Counted from the first letter of the stretch, positions 26,419-35,110 are shown. The stretch: DNA of 38,092 nucleotides from Blautia sp. (GCA_030841965.1 JAUUSJ010000022.1:1-38092); one strand, 5' to 3'. Notes: generated by a model from the sequence alone, not told the origin. Made by a program: numbers and translations.

Positions 26419-28461
26419 ATGGAACCAAAATATGCAGTGATAGATGATATCAGAGCACAGAAAAGGTATGAAGACAGTCCAGTAGAAATTTTACGTTTTC
26501 AAATTTTACAAGATACAGAAAATGGAAAAAAGTTTTTACGCTATACGATGAAAAATATCGGGGAGAAAGTCATAAAGGCTGTGCATATTTCTATTTTTTG
26601 TTATGATTCCTATGGAAATAAGACGGATGAGATAGCGGCGTTTGAGTATAAGAAGATATTCGCTGATAAGGACGAATGTTTTGGAGAGGATGAGGTGATT
26701 CCACTTAATCATATGACGTCTGAGAAATTCGACTTATATATAAATCATGTATTTTTTAAAGATAAGACAGTGTGGAATAGCAGAAGAATTTTGACATTGG
26801 AACATCCGCAGCAGCCTATCAGTGAGCATCCTTCCTTTGAGGCGATGAAGCTTGCCTGCAAAAAGGCAGGGATTGATAAGCAGGCCAGATATATTCCTGA
26901 TATTGTAGATAGATTTTGGCGATGTACTTGTGGGCAGATGAACGAGAGCAATGCCAATTATTGTACGAAGTGTAAGGCGGAGAGAACAGTTCTCAATGAA
27001 ATTTTTCATCCAGATTATTTGGACGAGATGCAAGATATGCTCGAGGAGAAAAAGAATCAAATCAAAGAAGAGAAAATACAGGAGAGAAACGAGCAGATGA
27101 AGCAAAATTTGAAAAAAAACACGCAAAAGATAAGACGTTGGGGGAGAGTTCTCGTGCCAACAGTCGCAGCAGTGGCAGTTTTAGCAGTTGCTCTGTTTGT
27201 GGGAAGGAAATTTGTATTTCCAGTTTATTATTATGAAAAAGCGCAAGAACAGTTGGAAGCTGGACAGTATATTTTGGCACAGAGGCAGTTTGCAAAAAGC
27301 AAAGATTATAAAAATGCCGAGAAGTTTGAGAAGTATGCGAGTGCATTGGCAGATATAGAGCAGATTAAGGAGGAAACTGATTTAGGAGAAATCTATAATA
27401 AGATTGCGTCCTTGGATGGATTTCAGGGAGTCAATATGGTTCTCGATGAAAATCCTTATCTAAAACAGATTAAGGATTTGCAGGGAGATTGGGATTCCTA
27501 CGAGGGTGGCAAGAAAAGAACCTATAAGTTTACCAATGGAAATATTACTATTAATGGTCAGAATGTCTATAAGATTATAGCACTGGGAAGTGGAATTGGT
27601 CTGCAATCGGGAGAGCGAGGTGAGATTGGAAGGCTTACTTTGACAGACAATAATGAGATTGTAATGGAGACAGAGACTGAAGTAAAGGTATTCCATAAGC
27701 AGGTGAGCGGTGAGGATAGTATTTATTTTCCAGTGGATAGCTATGAGAAGGTACTAGAGAGGACACTGCAAGATAAGCATAAGATTGTCGATAGGATAAA
27801 GAAAAATAGCTCGATGTATGCCTGCCTCAATTTATTAGAATACCTCTACGGTGAGGGATATACCCAGTTTGTGCAGTTAGAAAAACTAAGTGTTCAAAAT
27901 TTAGAGAAAGAAGAGACATTATTACTTACAGATAATACAGAGGTTCAATACCAAAAAGAAGTTTATATCGATGTTATCTCAAAGTCTGAGGATTTGAGAA
28001 GGAAAAATGAAAAGGGAGCGGAGGTCAAAATCGAGCATTATGTTGGATATTTTGATGCAAGTGGAGAAAACTTGGTTGCCTTTAATGAATTGGAGAATGA
28101 GATTTCAGACCAGGAGAATAACAGAAAATTAGTGGAACAGTTTAATTCTTATGAGATACCGAATATTGCAATTCCAATCTGTAAACAGGTTATTGAGACA
28201 AAGATGCAAGAGGATTCTTCTCTTAAGGATAAATATTTTACAGTTACTGCGGCGAATATAGAAAAGTCTGCGGACGGTGGAATGCTTGTCTATATATGGG
28301 GAATAGACAGTAATGGAACCAGTCAAAGAATTGACGGAGTCGTTAATTATACTTATCAGGTAGAGAGCATAAATGCTGAGGAAGAACAGTTTGATAGAGA
28401 ACTCTACGTTGGAAGTCGAATTTATGACTATGCAGAGGAATTAGCTGCTTATCTAAAATAA
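26419..28461 (+). CDS. Membrane protein with internal zinc ribbon, function unknown
   Basis: A 680-aa protein I cannot assign to a named function. Residues 20-130 look like a beta-rich N-terminal domain (FLRYTMKNIGEKVIKAVHIS, then FCYDSYGN). Residues 166-190 are a zinc ribbon with Cys169, Cys171, Cys182 and Cys185 (CTCGQMNE, YCTKCKAER). A charged helical linker (200-240) leads to one transmembrane segment at about 244-261. The remainder (about 262-680) should lie outside the cell: a short tetratricopeptide-like helix pair (YYYEKAQEQLEAGQYILAQ) and then an unrecognised region to the C-terminus. The topology is therefore a cytosolic zinc domain, one membrane pass and a large external part, consistent with a stress or envelope sensor (inference). 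The promoter is at 26316-26344, and corA follows 25 bp downstream, likely in one operon. Confidence 0.7.
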   Translation: MEPKYAVIDDIRAQKRYEDSPVEILRFQILQDTENGKKFLRYTMKNIGEKVIKAVHISIFCYDSYGNKTDEIAAFEYKKIFADKDECFGEDEVIPLNHMTSEKFDLYINHVFFKDKTVWNSRRILTLEHPQQPISEHPSFEAMKLACKKAGIDKQARYIPDIVDRFWRCTCGQMNESNANYCTKCKAERTVLNEIFHPDYLDEMQDMLEEKKNQIKEEKIQERNEQMKQNLKKNTQKIRRWGRVLVPTVAAVAVLAVALFVGRKFVFPVYYYEKAQEQLEAGQYILAQRQFAKSKDYKNAEKFEKYASALADIEQIKEETDLGEIYNKIASLDGFQGVNMVLDENPYLKQIKDLQGDWDSYEGGKKRTYKFTNGNITINGQNVYKIIALGSGIGLQSGERGEIGRLTLTDNNEIVMETETEVKVFHKQVSGEDSIYFPVDSYEKVLERTLQDKHKIVDRIKKNSSMYACLNLLEYLYGEGYTQFVQLEKLSVQNLEKEETLLLTDNTEVQYQKEVYIDVISKSEDLRRKNEKGAEVKIEHYVGYFDASGENLVAFNELENEISDQENNRKLVEQFNSYEIPNIAIPICKQVIETKMQEDSSLKDKYFTVTAANIEKSADGGMLVYIWGIDSNGTSQRIDGVVNYTYQVESINAEEEQFDRELYVGSRIYDYAEELAAYLK

Positions 28462-28486
28462 AAATTAAAAAGGAAGTGAGAAACAA

Positions 28487-29398
28487 ATGATTTTTATACT
28501 AGGAGATACATTAGAGGCATTGCCATTATCAGAACAGACGGAGATTCCTCCTTCGGCCGTCTTTTTGACGACTTCCAAGGAAGCAAAAAAAGTACTAGAA
28601 CTTGCTGGGATTGTGTATGAGGGCGAGATAAGAATGGAAGAAGCTGGGCTTTGTAAAGTGGAGACGATGCAGGAATGCTTGGCGGGGACACTCTGTATCC
28701 CGAAACTTTTGGATGTGCTGGGAAGTCAGTATAGAATTTTGTTTTTCATCAATAAAAGGCATATTGTGCTTGTAGATGACCAAGATTTTTCGTTTCGACT
28801 GATTAAGAGAATGAGACGAAAGAAGGCAAATCCTGGACGAACAAAGGAGAAGTTTATCTATAACTTTTTCTCGGAGTTTATTAGTCGAGATTTTAGCTTA
28901 CTTGGAAGATATGAGAGAAGAATTATGGAGATGGAAGAAGATGTCATGGCAGGAGATATCGAGGATTTCCAGAGCGAGATTATGCCGCTTAGAAAAGAAC
29001 TTTTGACATTGCGAGGATATTATGACCAGATATCCGATATTGGAAAAGAGTTGGAGGAGAATGAAAATAATTTTTTTGCTAAGAAACAATTAAAATACTT
29101 CGGTATTATCACAGACCGGGCAGAGCGACTTATGGATAAGACGATACATCTTCTTGAGTATGCGCAGCAGGTTAGAGATGCCTATCAGGCGGAGGTGGAT
29201 ACGAAGCAAAATGAAAATATGCAGTTTTTGACGGTGATATCGACGATTTTCTTCCCACTTACATTAATTACAGGATGGTACGGTATGAACTTTGAGAATA
29301 TGCCGGAATTAGCGCATGGATATCCAGGTGTGATTATTTTAAGTGCGATAGTCATTACTGTTATTATTATTTTCTTTAAGAAAAAGAAAATTTTATGA
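28487..29398 (+). CDS. corA: CorA-family divalent metal transporter
   Basis: A 303-aa member of the CorA/Mrs2 family, homopentameric Mg2+ (or Co2+/Ni2+) channels. The diagnostic signature is at the C-terminus: the first membrane helix ends in GWYGMNFENMPEL, containing the GMN selectivity motif at about 266-268, followed by a second helix (about 280-297) and a basic tail FFKKKKIL. The cytosolic N-terminal domain and the long stalk helix (about 130-240, MEEDVMAGDIEDFQSEIMPLR) are as expected. The N-terminal domain is somewhat divergent, so the preferred ion is uncertain. The ribosome site AAGGAAGTGA precedes the ATG. It lies 25 bp after the zinc-ribbon protein gene and has no own promoter, so cotranscription is likely. 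Confidence 0.88.
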   Translation: MIFILGDTLEALPLSEQTEIPPSAVFLTTSKEAKKVLELAGIVYEGEIRMEEAGLCKVETMQECLAGTLCIPKLLDVLGSQYRILFFINKRHIVLVDDQDFSFRLIKRMRRKKANPGRTKEKFIYNFFSEFISRDFSLLGRYERRIMEMEEDVMAGDIEDFQSEIMPLRKELLTLRGYYDQISDIGKELEENENNFFAKKQLKYFGIITDRAERLMDKTIHLLEYAQQVRDAYQAEVDTKQNENMQFLTVISTIFFPLTLITGWYGMNFENMPELAHGYPGVIILSAIVITVIIIFFKKKKIL

Positions 29399-29460
29399 AA
29401 AATAGTAACAGTGTCATATACAAAATGCACAAAAAAATGCAAATAGTAAGAAAAATTATC

Positions 29461-29489
29461 TTGTAAATCAGAGAAAAATCTTGTATAAT
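29461..29489 (+). promoter_or_regulatory. Promoter of the candidate small RNA
   Basis: TTGTAA (29461-29466), exactly 17 nt, then TATAAT (29484-29489). Transcription would start near 29496. Confidence 0.7.
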
Positions 29490-29495
29490 AACAAG

Positions 29496-29670
29496 ATGAT
29501 TAAATATATTAGGTAGTGTTAACTGGAAGAAAGAGAGATTGGGTTTCGTATTGGTGAGGGTTCTCTTAATCTCATCTTTTGGAAAGTTTTTCACATATAT
29601 AGCCATGTCCTCATTGGGCTAGTAAGATTGGGAAAAAGGGCTGATACTTTGTATCGGCTCTTTTTCTATT
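29496..29670 (+). ncRNA. Candidate small RNA, about 170 nt, no ORF
   Basis: This stretch between corA and the phospholipase-like gene has a consensus-like promoter in front and a strong terminator at its end, and no plausible ORF. Inside, AAAGAGAGATT near 29529 pairs with AATCTC-A-TCTTT near 29568 (11 bp, one bulge). TAGCC near 29600 pairs with GGCTA near 29617, and GGTGAGG near 29560 can pair with CCTCATT near 29609. The next gene has its own promoter after the terminator, which argues for a free RNA rather than an attenuated leader. It lacks the signatures I know for SRP RNA, tmRNA, RNase P, T-box or common riboswitches. 6S RNA cannot be excluded, but the terminal closing stem is not evident. 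Confidence 0.5.
29633..29665 (+). terminator. Terminator of the candidate small RNA
   Basis: Bases 29633-29646 pair with 29652-29665 over 14 bp (two G.T pairs) around loop CTTTG, with five T at the 3' end. The A5/T5 base makes it usable on both strands. Confidence 0.8.
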
Positions 29671-29697
29671 GTAAAGATGACAAAAAAATAGTACTAT
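29669..29697 (+). promoter_or_regulatory. Promoter candidate of the phospholipase-like gene
   Basis: TTGTAA (29669-29674), 17 nt, TACTAT (29692-29697). It begins immediately after the small-RNA terminator and uses the same -35 as the upstream promoter. The leader to the ATG at 29748 is about 45 nt. Confidence 0.5.
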
Positions 29698-29747
29698 GAA
29701 TATAGAAAGTATTTTTGTATATAAATGCAAAAGAGAGGAGGATGAAT

Positions 29748-30584
29748 ATGCCATGTTTATATGCCCATGATGTTTTTGGGGAAAAAGTGAGGGAGCAACT
29801 TCCAGAGAGGATAAGACAGAGCATTCATAAATATGAAGATTGCTATAAATGGGGGCTACAAGGACCGGATTTTATGTTTTTTTGTCATATACCGACAGGA
29901 AAGAAGATTAAAAAAATGGGACATCGAATTCATAAGCAATCTTTGAAGACGTATCTAGAAAAAGTCATCTTCATTGCAAGTGAAAAAGGAGCGGATAGTC
30001 CAGAGGCAGTGTATTTACTTGGATTTTTATGTCATTTTATGTTAGATAGTCAATGTCATCCCTATGTGAATGCGTGGAAGGAGGAGGGGTATTCTCATGC
30101 AGATACGGAGAAGGCATTTGACCAATATTTAATAAAATTAGATAAAAAGATACCAGGTGAGTATCCATTTTATGAGCTTTTACCTTTGAAAATGCGAACG
30201 CTAAGAGCGGTGAATCATATGTATCCGTGGGTGAATTTTTTATATATTTATAGCAGTATGATTTTATATGTGATGGCAAAGAGACTTTTTTATGCGCCAG
30301 GACAGTTTAAGAGAAAATTGCTTACAGGATTGACGAAAAAGTTTGGGATTTACTCCAAATGTAATCGACATTTTTATTGGGAGCGTATGCAAAAAAAGTT
30401 TGATAAAAAGAGTGCTAGATTATACACAATGCTTGAGGAGGCTGTAGAAGAGACCGTTTTATGGGAAAAAATCATATGGAATGGAATAGAGAGCAAGTCA
30501 GATATCTCGGTATCAGATAGGCTTAGTCAGGTTGACTTTGGGGGATTGAGAGTAAAGATAGAAGAGGAAGAGATGACTGATTAA
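29748..30584 (+). CDS. Zinc-dependent phospholipase C-like protein
   Basis: A 278-aa protein of the zinc-dependent phospholipase C/S1-P1-like family. It begins MPCLYAHDVFGEKV, which gives the first conserved metal-binding His and Asp near the N-terminus. It continues with YKWGLQGPDFMFF (Gly-Pro-Asp metal site) and LGFLCHFMLDSQCHPYVN, with the His-x3-Asp-x4-His pattern. No signal peptide is seen, so the protein may be cytosolic, unlike secreted PLC toxins; such proteins are widespread in gut Clostridia with unknown substrates. Upstream in-frame ATGs exist at 29715 and 29742, but AGGAGG at 29736-29741 sits 6 nt from 29748 and overlaps or follows the others. It is monocistronic, with its own promoter and a strong terminator at 30610-30658. 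Confidence 0.82.
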   Translation: MPCLYAHDVFGEKVREQLPERIRQSIHKYEDCYKWGLQGPDFMFFCHIPTGKKIKKMGHRIHKQSLKTYLEKVIFIASEKGADSPEAVYLLGFLCHFMLDSQCHPYVNAWKEEGYSHADTEKAFDQYLIKLDKKIPGEYPFYELLPLKMRTLRAVNHMYPWVNFLYIYSSMILYVMAKRLFYAPGQFKRKLLTGLTKKFGIYSKCNRHFYWERMQKKFDKKSARLYTMLEEAVEETVLWEKIIWNGIESKSDISVSDRLSQVDFGGLRVKIEEEEMTD

Positions 30585-30609
30585 TTTTGTTAAAAAAATA
30601 TTAAAGGAA

Positions 30610-30658
30610 AAAGTGACTATCAATGATTAGATGATAAAAAATAGTCACTTTCTTCTTT
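30610..30658 (+). terminator. Terminator of the phospholipase-like gene
   Basis: AAAGTGACTAT (30610-30620) pairs with ATAGTCACTTT (30641-30651), an 11-bp stem with a 20-nt loop, followed by CTTCTTTTTTT. Confidence 0.85.
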
Positions 30659-30747
30659 TTTTGTGCAAAATCTGAGATAATTCTTCATTAAGACAAGGAG
30701 GATATAGAGAAAATAACGAAAAAATGTTAAAAAAATAACAAAATATA

Positions 30748-30776
30748 TTGTATTTTGTATAGAAATCCGCTATAAT
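30748..30776 (+). promoter_or_regulatory. Promoter of the hydrogenase operon
   Basis: TTGTAT (30748-30753), 17 nt, TATAAT (30771-30776). The start is expected near 30783, with a leader of about 60 nt to the hydC ATG. The 30659-30747 stretch before it is A-rich and empty. Confidence 0.7.
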
Positions 30777-30842
30777 AAATCGTATATAAGGGCAAACTTG
30801 AAAAGGATTTGGTTAAGAGAAGGAATATAGAAGGAGGAGTCT

Positions 30843-31316
30843 ATGTTAGAACAAAGTTATTATGATAAGGCGGATGAGATTATCGAGCATTACGGTGCGA
30901 GGGATGCGTCATTAATCCCTATTATTCAAGATATTCAAAGTGAATATCGTTATCTTCCACCAGAACTACTTTCCTATGTGGCAAAGAAGATTCATATTAC
31001 GGAGGCGAAGGCATTTAGCGTGGCGACGTTTTATGAGAATTTTTCTTTTGAGCCAAAGGGAAAATACGTCATTAAGGTATGTGATGGAACTGCCTGCCAT
31101 GTGAGAAAGTCTATTCCAATTTTGGAGAGAATCTATAGTGAATTAGGTCTCTCGAAAGATAAGGTGACAACGGATGATATGCTGTTTACTGTGGAGACAG
31201 TGTCCTGCCTTGGAGCCTGTGGATTAGCCCCTGTACTTATGGTAAATGATACCGTACATCCAGCGATGACGCCAGATGCGGCGAGCGAGCTACTTAGAGA
31301 GCTTAGGGAGGAGTAA
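30843..31316 (+). CDS. hydC: NADH-linked [FeFe]-hydrogenase subunit HydC (NuoE-like)
   Basis: A 157-aa NuoE/24-kDa-like thioredoxin-fold protein that binds one [2Fe-2S] cluster. The four ligands are in CDGTACHVR (about residues 80-88) and SCLGACGLAP (about 121-130), the usual Cys-x4-Cys ... Cys-x3-Cys pattern. The N-terminal helical region (EIIEHYGARDASLIPIIQDIQ) is also typical. It is the first gene of hydC-hydB-hydA. Together they encode a trimeric cytosolic enzyme that moves electrons between NADH, ferredoxin and H2; several members of this type are electron-bifurcating. The ribosome site is AAGGAGGAG. The hydB ATG follows 3 nt after the stop codon, with its ribosome site inside the end of hydC, so translation is probably coupled. 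Confidence 0.92.
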   Translation: MLEQSYYDKADEIIEHYGARDASLIPIIQDIQSEYRYLPPELLSYVAKKIHITEAKAFSVATFYENFSFEPKGKYVIKVCDGTACHVRKSIPILERIYSELGLSKDKVTTDDMLFTVETVSCLGACGLAPVLMVNDTVHPAMTPDAASELLRELREE

Positions 31317-31319
31317 GAT

Positions 31320-33206
31320 ATGGTGAAGATTGCAAATAGACAGATATTAGATGAGATTCGAGTGAGCTCGAAGGAGAGAATAGATAAGAGCAGTATTAGA
31401 ATTTTAATCTGTGCGGGAACAGGATGTCTCGCAGGTGGTTCAGGGCAGATTTATGAGAAGATGTGTGAGCTTGTCGCAGAGCATCCGGAGATTGAGATAA
31501 AGTTTGGGGCAGAGATTGCCCACCAAGATGGAGAAGTTCATATTAAAAAGAGCGGTTGTCACGGATTTTGTGAGATGGGACCTCTGATGAGAATTGAGCC
31601 AATGGGGATTTTGTACACGAAGGTTTCTGTGGATGACTGTGAGGCTATTTTTGAGAGGACGATTAAGAAAGGTGAGATTATTCGTCATCTTTTATACAAA
31701 CAAGATGGAATAGAATACCAAAAACAGGAAGAAATTCCATTTTATAAAAAGCAGACGAGACTTGTCTTAGAAAACTGCGGACATATCGATGCGGAGCATG
31801 TCGAGGAGGCGATTGCTGTCGGTGGATATAAGGCTCTTGAGAAAGCACTGTTTGAGATGACACCGCAGGAGGTTATCGATGAGATTTTGGAGTCCAATTT
31901 AAGAGGACGAGGTGGCGGCGGCTTCCAGACTGGGTACAAATGGAAACAGGTGGCCGGGCAGAAAGAGAAAATTAGATACGTTGTCTGTAATGGTGACGAG
32001 GGAGACCCAGGCGCATTCATGGATCGAAGCATTATGGAGGGTGACCCTCATAAGATGATAGAGGGAATGATGATTGCGGCCTACGCAACAGGTGCTCAGG
32101 AGGGGTATATTTATGTGCGCGCGGAGTATCCTCTCGCAATCAGCAGATTAAAGCTTGCCATCGCTCAGGCGAAGGAGAGCGGGCTTTTGGGTGAGCATAT
32201 TTTAGGCACTGATTTTTCCTTTGAGCTACATATTAATCGAGGTGCAGGGGCATTTGTCTGTGGCGAGGGAAGTGCACTTACGGCATCGATTGAGGGAAAT
32301 CGCGGTATGCCTAGAGTAAAGCCTCCTCGTACGGTCGAGCAAGGACTTTTTGCGAAACCGACCGTCCTGAATAATGTGGAGACTTACGCCAATGTCCCAA
32401 TGATTATCAATAAGGGAGCAAAATGGTATAAGACAATCGGTCCAGAGAAAAGTCCAGGAACGAAGGCATTTGCTCTCACGGGAAGTGTGAAAAATACAGG
32501 ACTTATCGAAGTTCCGATGGGAACAACGCTTCGTGAGGTAATTTACGATATCGGAGGAGGAATTAAGGGCGATGGTAAGTTTAAGGCGGTACAGATTGGC
32601 GGCCCATCTGGCGGCTGTCTTATCACTCCTCATCTCGAGGTTCCTCTTGACTTTGACTCTCTAAAGAAAATGGGGGCTATGATTGGCTCAGGCGGTCTCG
32701 TTGTCATGGATGACAGTACCTGCATGGTTGAGGTGGCCAGATTTTTTATGAATTTTACGCAAAATGAGAGCTGTGGCAAATGCGTTCCTTGTCGTGAGGG
32801 TACGAAGCGTATGCTTGAGATTTTGGAGAGAATTGTCGCGGGAAACGGCACATTGGAAGATTTAGATTTGCTCGACGAGTTGGCGCATATGATTACGGAC
32901 ACGGCTCTATGTGGCCTTGGAAAGAGTGCGGCGTTGCCAGTTATGAGTACACTAAAGTTATTTAGAGAAGAGTATATTCAACATGTCGTGGACAAGAAAT
33001 GCATTTCTCATAACTGTACAGCACTTAGAAGATTTGTTATCAGCAAGGAGAGATGTAAGGGATGTTCAAAATGTGCGAGAAACTGTCCAGTCGGAGCGAT
33101 TTCTGGAAGGATTCGTCAACCTTACGAGATTGATTCAAGCGTTTGTATTAAATGTGGCGCCTGTGAGGATGCCTGTGCGTTTGGTGCAATTCATATAGAG
33201 GATTAG
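31320..33206 (+). CDS. hydB: NADH-linked [FeFe]-hydrogenase subunit HydB (NuoF-like)
   Basis: A 628-aa NAD(H)- and FMN-binding subunit. Domain order: N-terminal [2Fe-2S] thioredoxin-like domain (CAGTGCLAGG near 31, KSGCHGFCEMGP near 80), the NuoF core with NAD loop GRGGGGFQTGYKWK (about 196-209) and FMN-binding NGDEGDPGAFMDR, the [4Fe-4S] site SCGKCVPCREGTKRM (about 485-499), and a C-terminal 2x[4Fe-4S] ferredoxin domain (CKGCSKCARNCPVGA; CIKCGACEDACAFGA). This is the full HydB layout of trimeric hydrogenases, longer than respiratory NuoF, which lacks the C-terminal ferredoxin part. It couples NADH oxidation or reduction to HydA. It is the middle gene of a tight operon, with a 16-bp gap to hydA. 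Confidence 0.95.
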   Translation: MVKIANRQILDEIRVSSKERIDKSSIRILICAGTGCLAGGSGQIYEKMCELVAEHPEIEIKFGAEIAHQDGEVHIKKSGCHGFCEMGPLMRIEPMGILYTKVSVDDCEAIFERTIKKGEIIRHLLYKQDGIEYQKQEEIPFYKKQTRLVLENCGHIDAEHVEEAIAVGGYKALEKALFEMTPQEVIDEILESNLRGRGGGGFQTGYKWKQVAGQKEKIRYVVCNGDEGDPGAFMDRSIMEGDPHKMIEGMMIAAYATGAQEGYIYVRAEYPLAISRLKLAIAQAKESGLLGEHILGTDFSFELHINRGAGAFVCGEGSALTASIEGNRGMPRVKPPRTVEQGLFAKPTVLNNVETYANVPMIINKGAKWYKTIGPEKSPGTKAFALTGSVKNTGLIEVPMGTTLREVIYDIGGGIKGDGKFKAVQIGGPSGGCLITPHLEVPLDFDSLKKMGAMIGSGGLVVMDDSTCMVEVARFFMNFTQNESCGKCVPCREGTKRMLEILERIVAGNGTLEDLDLLDELAHMITDTALCGLGKSAALPVMSTLKLFREEYIQHVVDKKCISHNCTALRRFVISKERCKGCSKCARNCPVGAISGRIRQPYEIDSSVCIKCGACEDACAFGAIHIED

Positions 33207-33222
33207 TGGGAGGAATAAGAAA

Positions 33223-34908
33223 ATGAAGCATATAACGATTAATAATAGAAAAGTTCCATTTGATGACGAGAAAAATGTGCTCTCTATCATTCGCAAATCG
33301 GGAATTGACCTTCCTACTTTTTGTTATCACTCTGAGTTATCCACTTACGGAGCATGTAGAATGTGTGTTGTGGAAGATGACAGAGGGAGAATTTTTGCTT
33401 CCTGCTCAGAGACGCCGAGAGATGGGATGGTTATCTACACAAATACACCTAGAATCCAGCATCACAGGAAGATGATATTAGAGCTTCTGCTTGCATCTCA
33501 CTGTAGAGACTGTACGACTTGCCATACAAATGGAGCATGTACGCTGCAAAACTTGGCACATCAGCTCGGAGTCAGTTATATTCGATTCGAGAATACAAAA
33601 CCACAGGTTCCGATTGATGAGAGTTCGGAATGTATTGTAATTGATAAGAATAAATGTATTTTATGCGGTGACTGTGTCCGCACCTGCGATGAGATTCAGG
33701 GACTTGGCATTTTGGATTTTGCATATCGAGGCTCGAATATGCAGGTTATGCCAGCGTTTAATAGGAAGATGTCAGAGACGGACTGTGTCGGCTGTGGACA
33801 ATGCCGTGTCGCCTGTCCAACTGGAGCGATTACTGTAAAATACAATATCCGTCCAATCTGGGAGGCGATTGCAGACCCAAATATTCGTGTTGTTGTGCAG
33901 ATTGCGCCGGCAGTTCGCGTGGCAATCGGTGACCAGTTTGGTATTCCAAAAGGGGAAAACTCACTTGGAAAGCTTGTGGCGGCGCTTCGCAGAATGGGAT
34001 TTGACGAGATTTATGACACGAATTTTGGCGCAGACTTGACGGTTATGGAGGAATCAAAGGAGCTGGTCGAGAGATTGGAAAAGGGAGAAAATCTTCCACT
34101 TTTTACATCCTGTTGCCCGGGTTGGGTGAAGTTTTGCGAGAGGAAGTATCCACAGTTTAGGAAACATTTATCTACTTGTCGCTCTCCACAACAGATGTTT
34201 GGAGCACTTATCAAGGAAGAGGCAAGGATGAATAAGGAAGATAAGAGGAAGACGATGGTCGTATCGATTATGCCTTGTACTGCAAAGAAGGAGGAGATTA
34301 TTCGTCCAGAGCATTATACAGATGGCGAGAAAAATGTAGATTATGTACTAACAACGACGGAAGTGACGAGGATGATTCAGGAGGCCGGAATCGACTTGGC
34401 TCAGATGCCTTCAGAGGCACTTGATATGCCGTTTGGACTTTCCTCTGGTGCGGCTGCTATCTTCGGTGTGACTGGCGGTGTGACGGAGGCTGTACTTCGC
34501 AGGCTAGTTGCGAGCAGTAAGGTAGAAGATTTGGAGAAGATTAGCTTTACGGGAATTCGAGGAACGGAGTCGATTAAGGAGGCTACGGTAACTTTAGGTG
34601 ATCGAGAGATTAAGATTGCGGTTGTCAATGGACTTCGCTCGGCGGCTGAGGTTTTGAATAAGATTGAGTCTGGGGAGGTTTATTATGATTTTGTGGAAGT
34701 GATGGCTTGTAAGAGAGGATGTATTGCGGGCGGTGGACAGCCACTTCCAATTGGACCTAGGACGAAGAAGGCGAGATTTGAGGGGATTTATAATGTGGAC
34801 CGCGCAGCCCAGATTAAGATTTCCAATGAGAATCCGATTGTGCAGACGTTGTATGATGGAATTTTGAAGGGGAAAGAGCATAAGTTATTGCATAATGAGG
34901 TTAAATAG
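33223..34908 (+). CDS. hydA: [FeFe]-hydrogenase catalytic subunit HydA
   Basis: A 561-aa enzyme that produces or oxidises H2 at the H-cluster. N-terminal relay: plant-type [2Fe-2S] domain (TFCYHSELSTYGACRMC), the His-Cys3 [4Fe-4S] motif (HCRDCTTCHTNGAC), and two [4Fe-4S] clusters (CILCGDCVRTCDE; CVGCGQCRVACPTGA). H-cluster motifs: L1 TSCCPGW at about 295-301, L2 MPCTAKKEE near 349, and L3 EVMACKRGCIAGGGQP near 490-505. All cluster cysteines are intact. L3 has Lys-Arg where many enzymes have Pro-Gly, still within the loose C-x-x-G-C rule. Length fits HydA proteins without a C-terminal extension. No maturase genes (hydE, hydF, hydG) lie in the window. GGAGG precedes the ATG; a hairpin at 34943-34976 follows. 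Confidence 0.95.
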   Translation: MKHITINNRKVPFDDEKNVLSIIRKSGIDLPTFCYHSELSTYGACRMCVVEDDRGRIFASCSETPRDGMVIYTNTPRIQHHRKMILELLLASHCRDCTTCHTNGACTLQNLAHQLGVSYIRFENTKPQVPIDESSECIVIDKNKCILCGDCVRTCDEIQGLGILDFAYRGSNMQVMPAFNRKMSETDCVGCGQCRVACPTGAITVKYNIRPIWEAIADPNIRVVVQIAPAVRVAIGDQFGIPKGENSLGKLVAALRRMGFDEIYDTNFGADLTVMEESKELVERLEKGENLPLFTSCCPGWVKFCERKYPQFRKHLSTCRSPQQMFGALIKEEARMNKEDKRKTMVVSIMPCTAKKEEIIRPEHYTDGEKNVDYVLTTTEVTRMIQEAGIDLAQMPSEALDMPFGLSSGAAAIFGVTGGVTEAVLRRLVASSKVEDLEKISFTGIRGTESIKEATVTLGDREIKIAVVNGLRSAAEVLNKIESGEVYYDFVEVMACKRGCIAGGGQPLPIGPRTKKARFEGIYNVDRAAQIKISNENPIVQTLYDGILKGKEHKLLHNEVK

Positions 34909-34942
34909 GTTGGGAATTTGAAGAGATAGAATATGTTTTTGG

Positions 34943-34976
34943 GAAAAGTCGCTCTATGGGTAGGGGGTGACTTTTC
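34943..34976 (+). terminator. Terminator candidate of the hydrogenase operon
   Basis: GAAAAGTC (34943-34950) pairs with GACTTTTC (34969-34976), 8 bp, 18-nt loop. The T-tract is inside the 3' arm rather than after it. It lies 35 nt after the hydA stop. Confidence 0.6.
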
Positions 34977-35012
34977 TGTATTTTGCAGGTTTGAGAAGGC
35001 GGAGGGATGTCT

Positions 35013-35040
35013 GGGGAGACGCCGAGAGAGCCAGTCGACA
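35013..35040 (-). repeat. Remnant E of the structured dispersed element (right end)
   Basis: The plus strand reads GGGGAGACGCCGAGAGAG followed by CCAGTCGACA. It aligns with the plus-strand left edge of copy B at 35111-35140 (GGGAAGAGACGCGAAGAGAG, then TCCGTCGATA). Only this end is present and its variable block differs. It lies about 70 bp from copy B, which suggests an older decayed copy beside a younger one. Confidence 0.5.
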
Positions 35041-35110
35041 GTGTAAAATTTTTGTTAGTTGAATAATTTTGGTGCAGTGGGAATGGAGTTTTCGTGTAAT
35101 TTAGTGTAAT

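Noticed and set aside
33223..34908. Inactive hydrogenase because L3 reads ACKRGC rather than ACPGGC
   Set aside because: All cluster-binding cysteines and the GGGQP segment are kept and the two changed residues are in variable positions, so loss of function is not supported.
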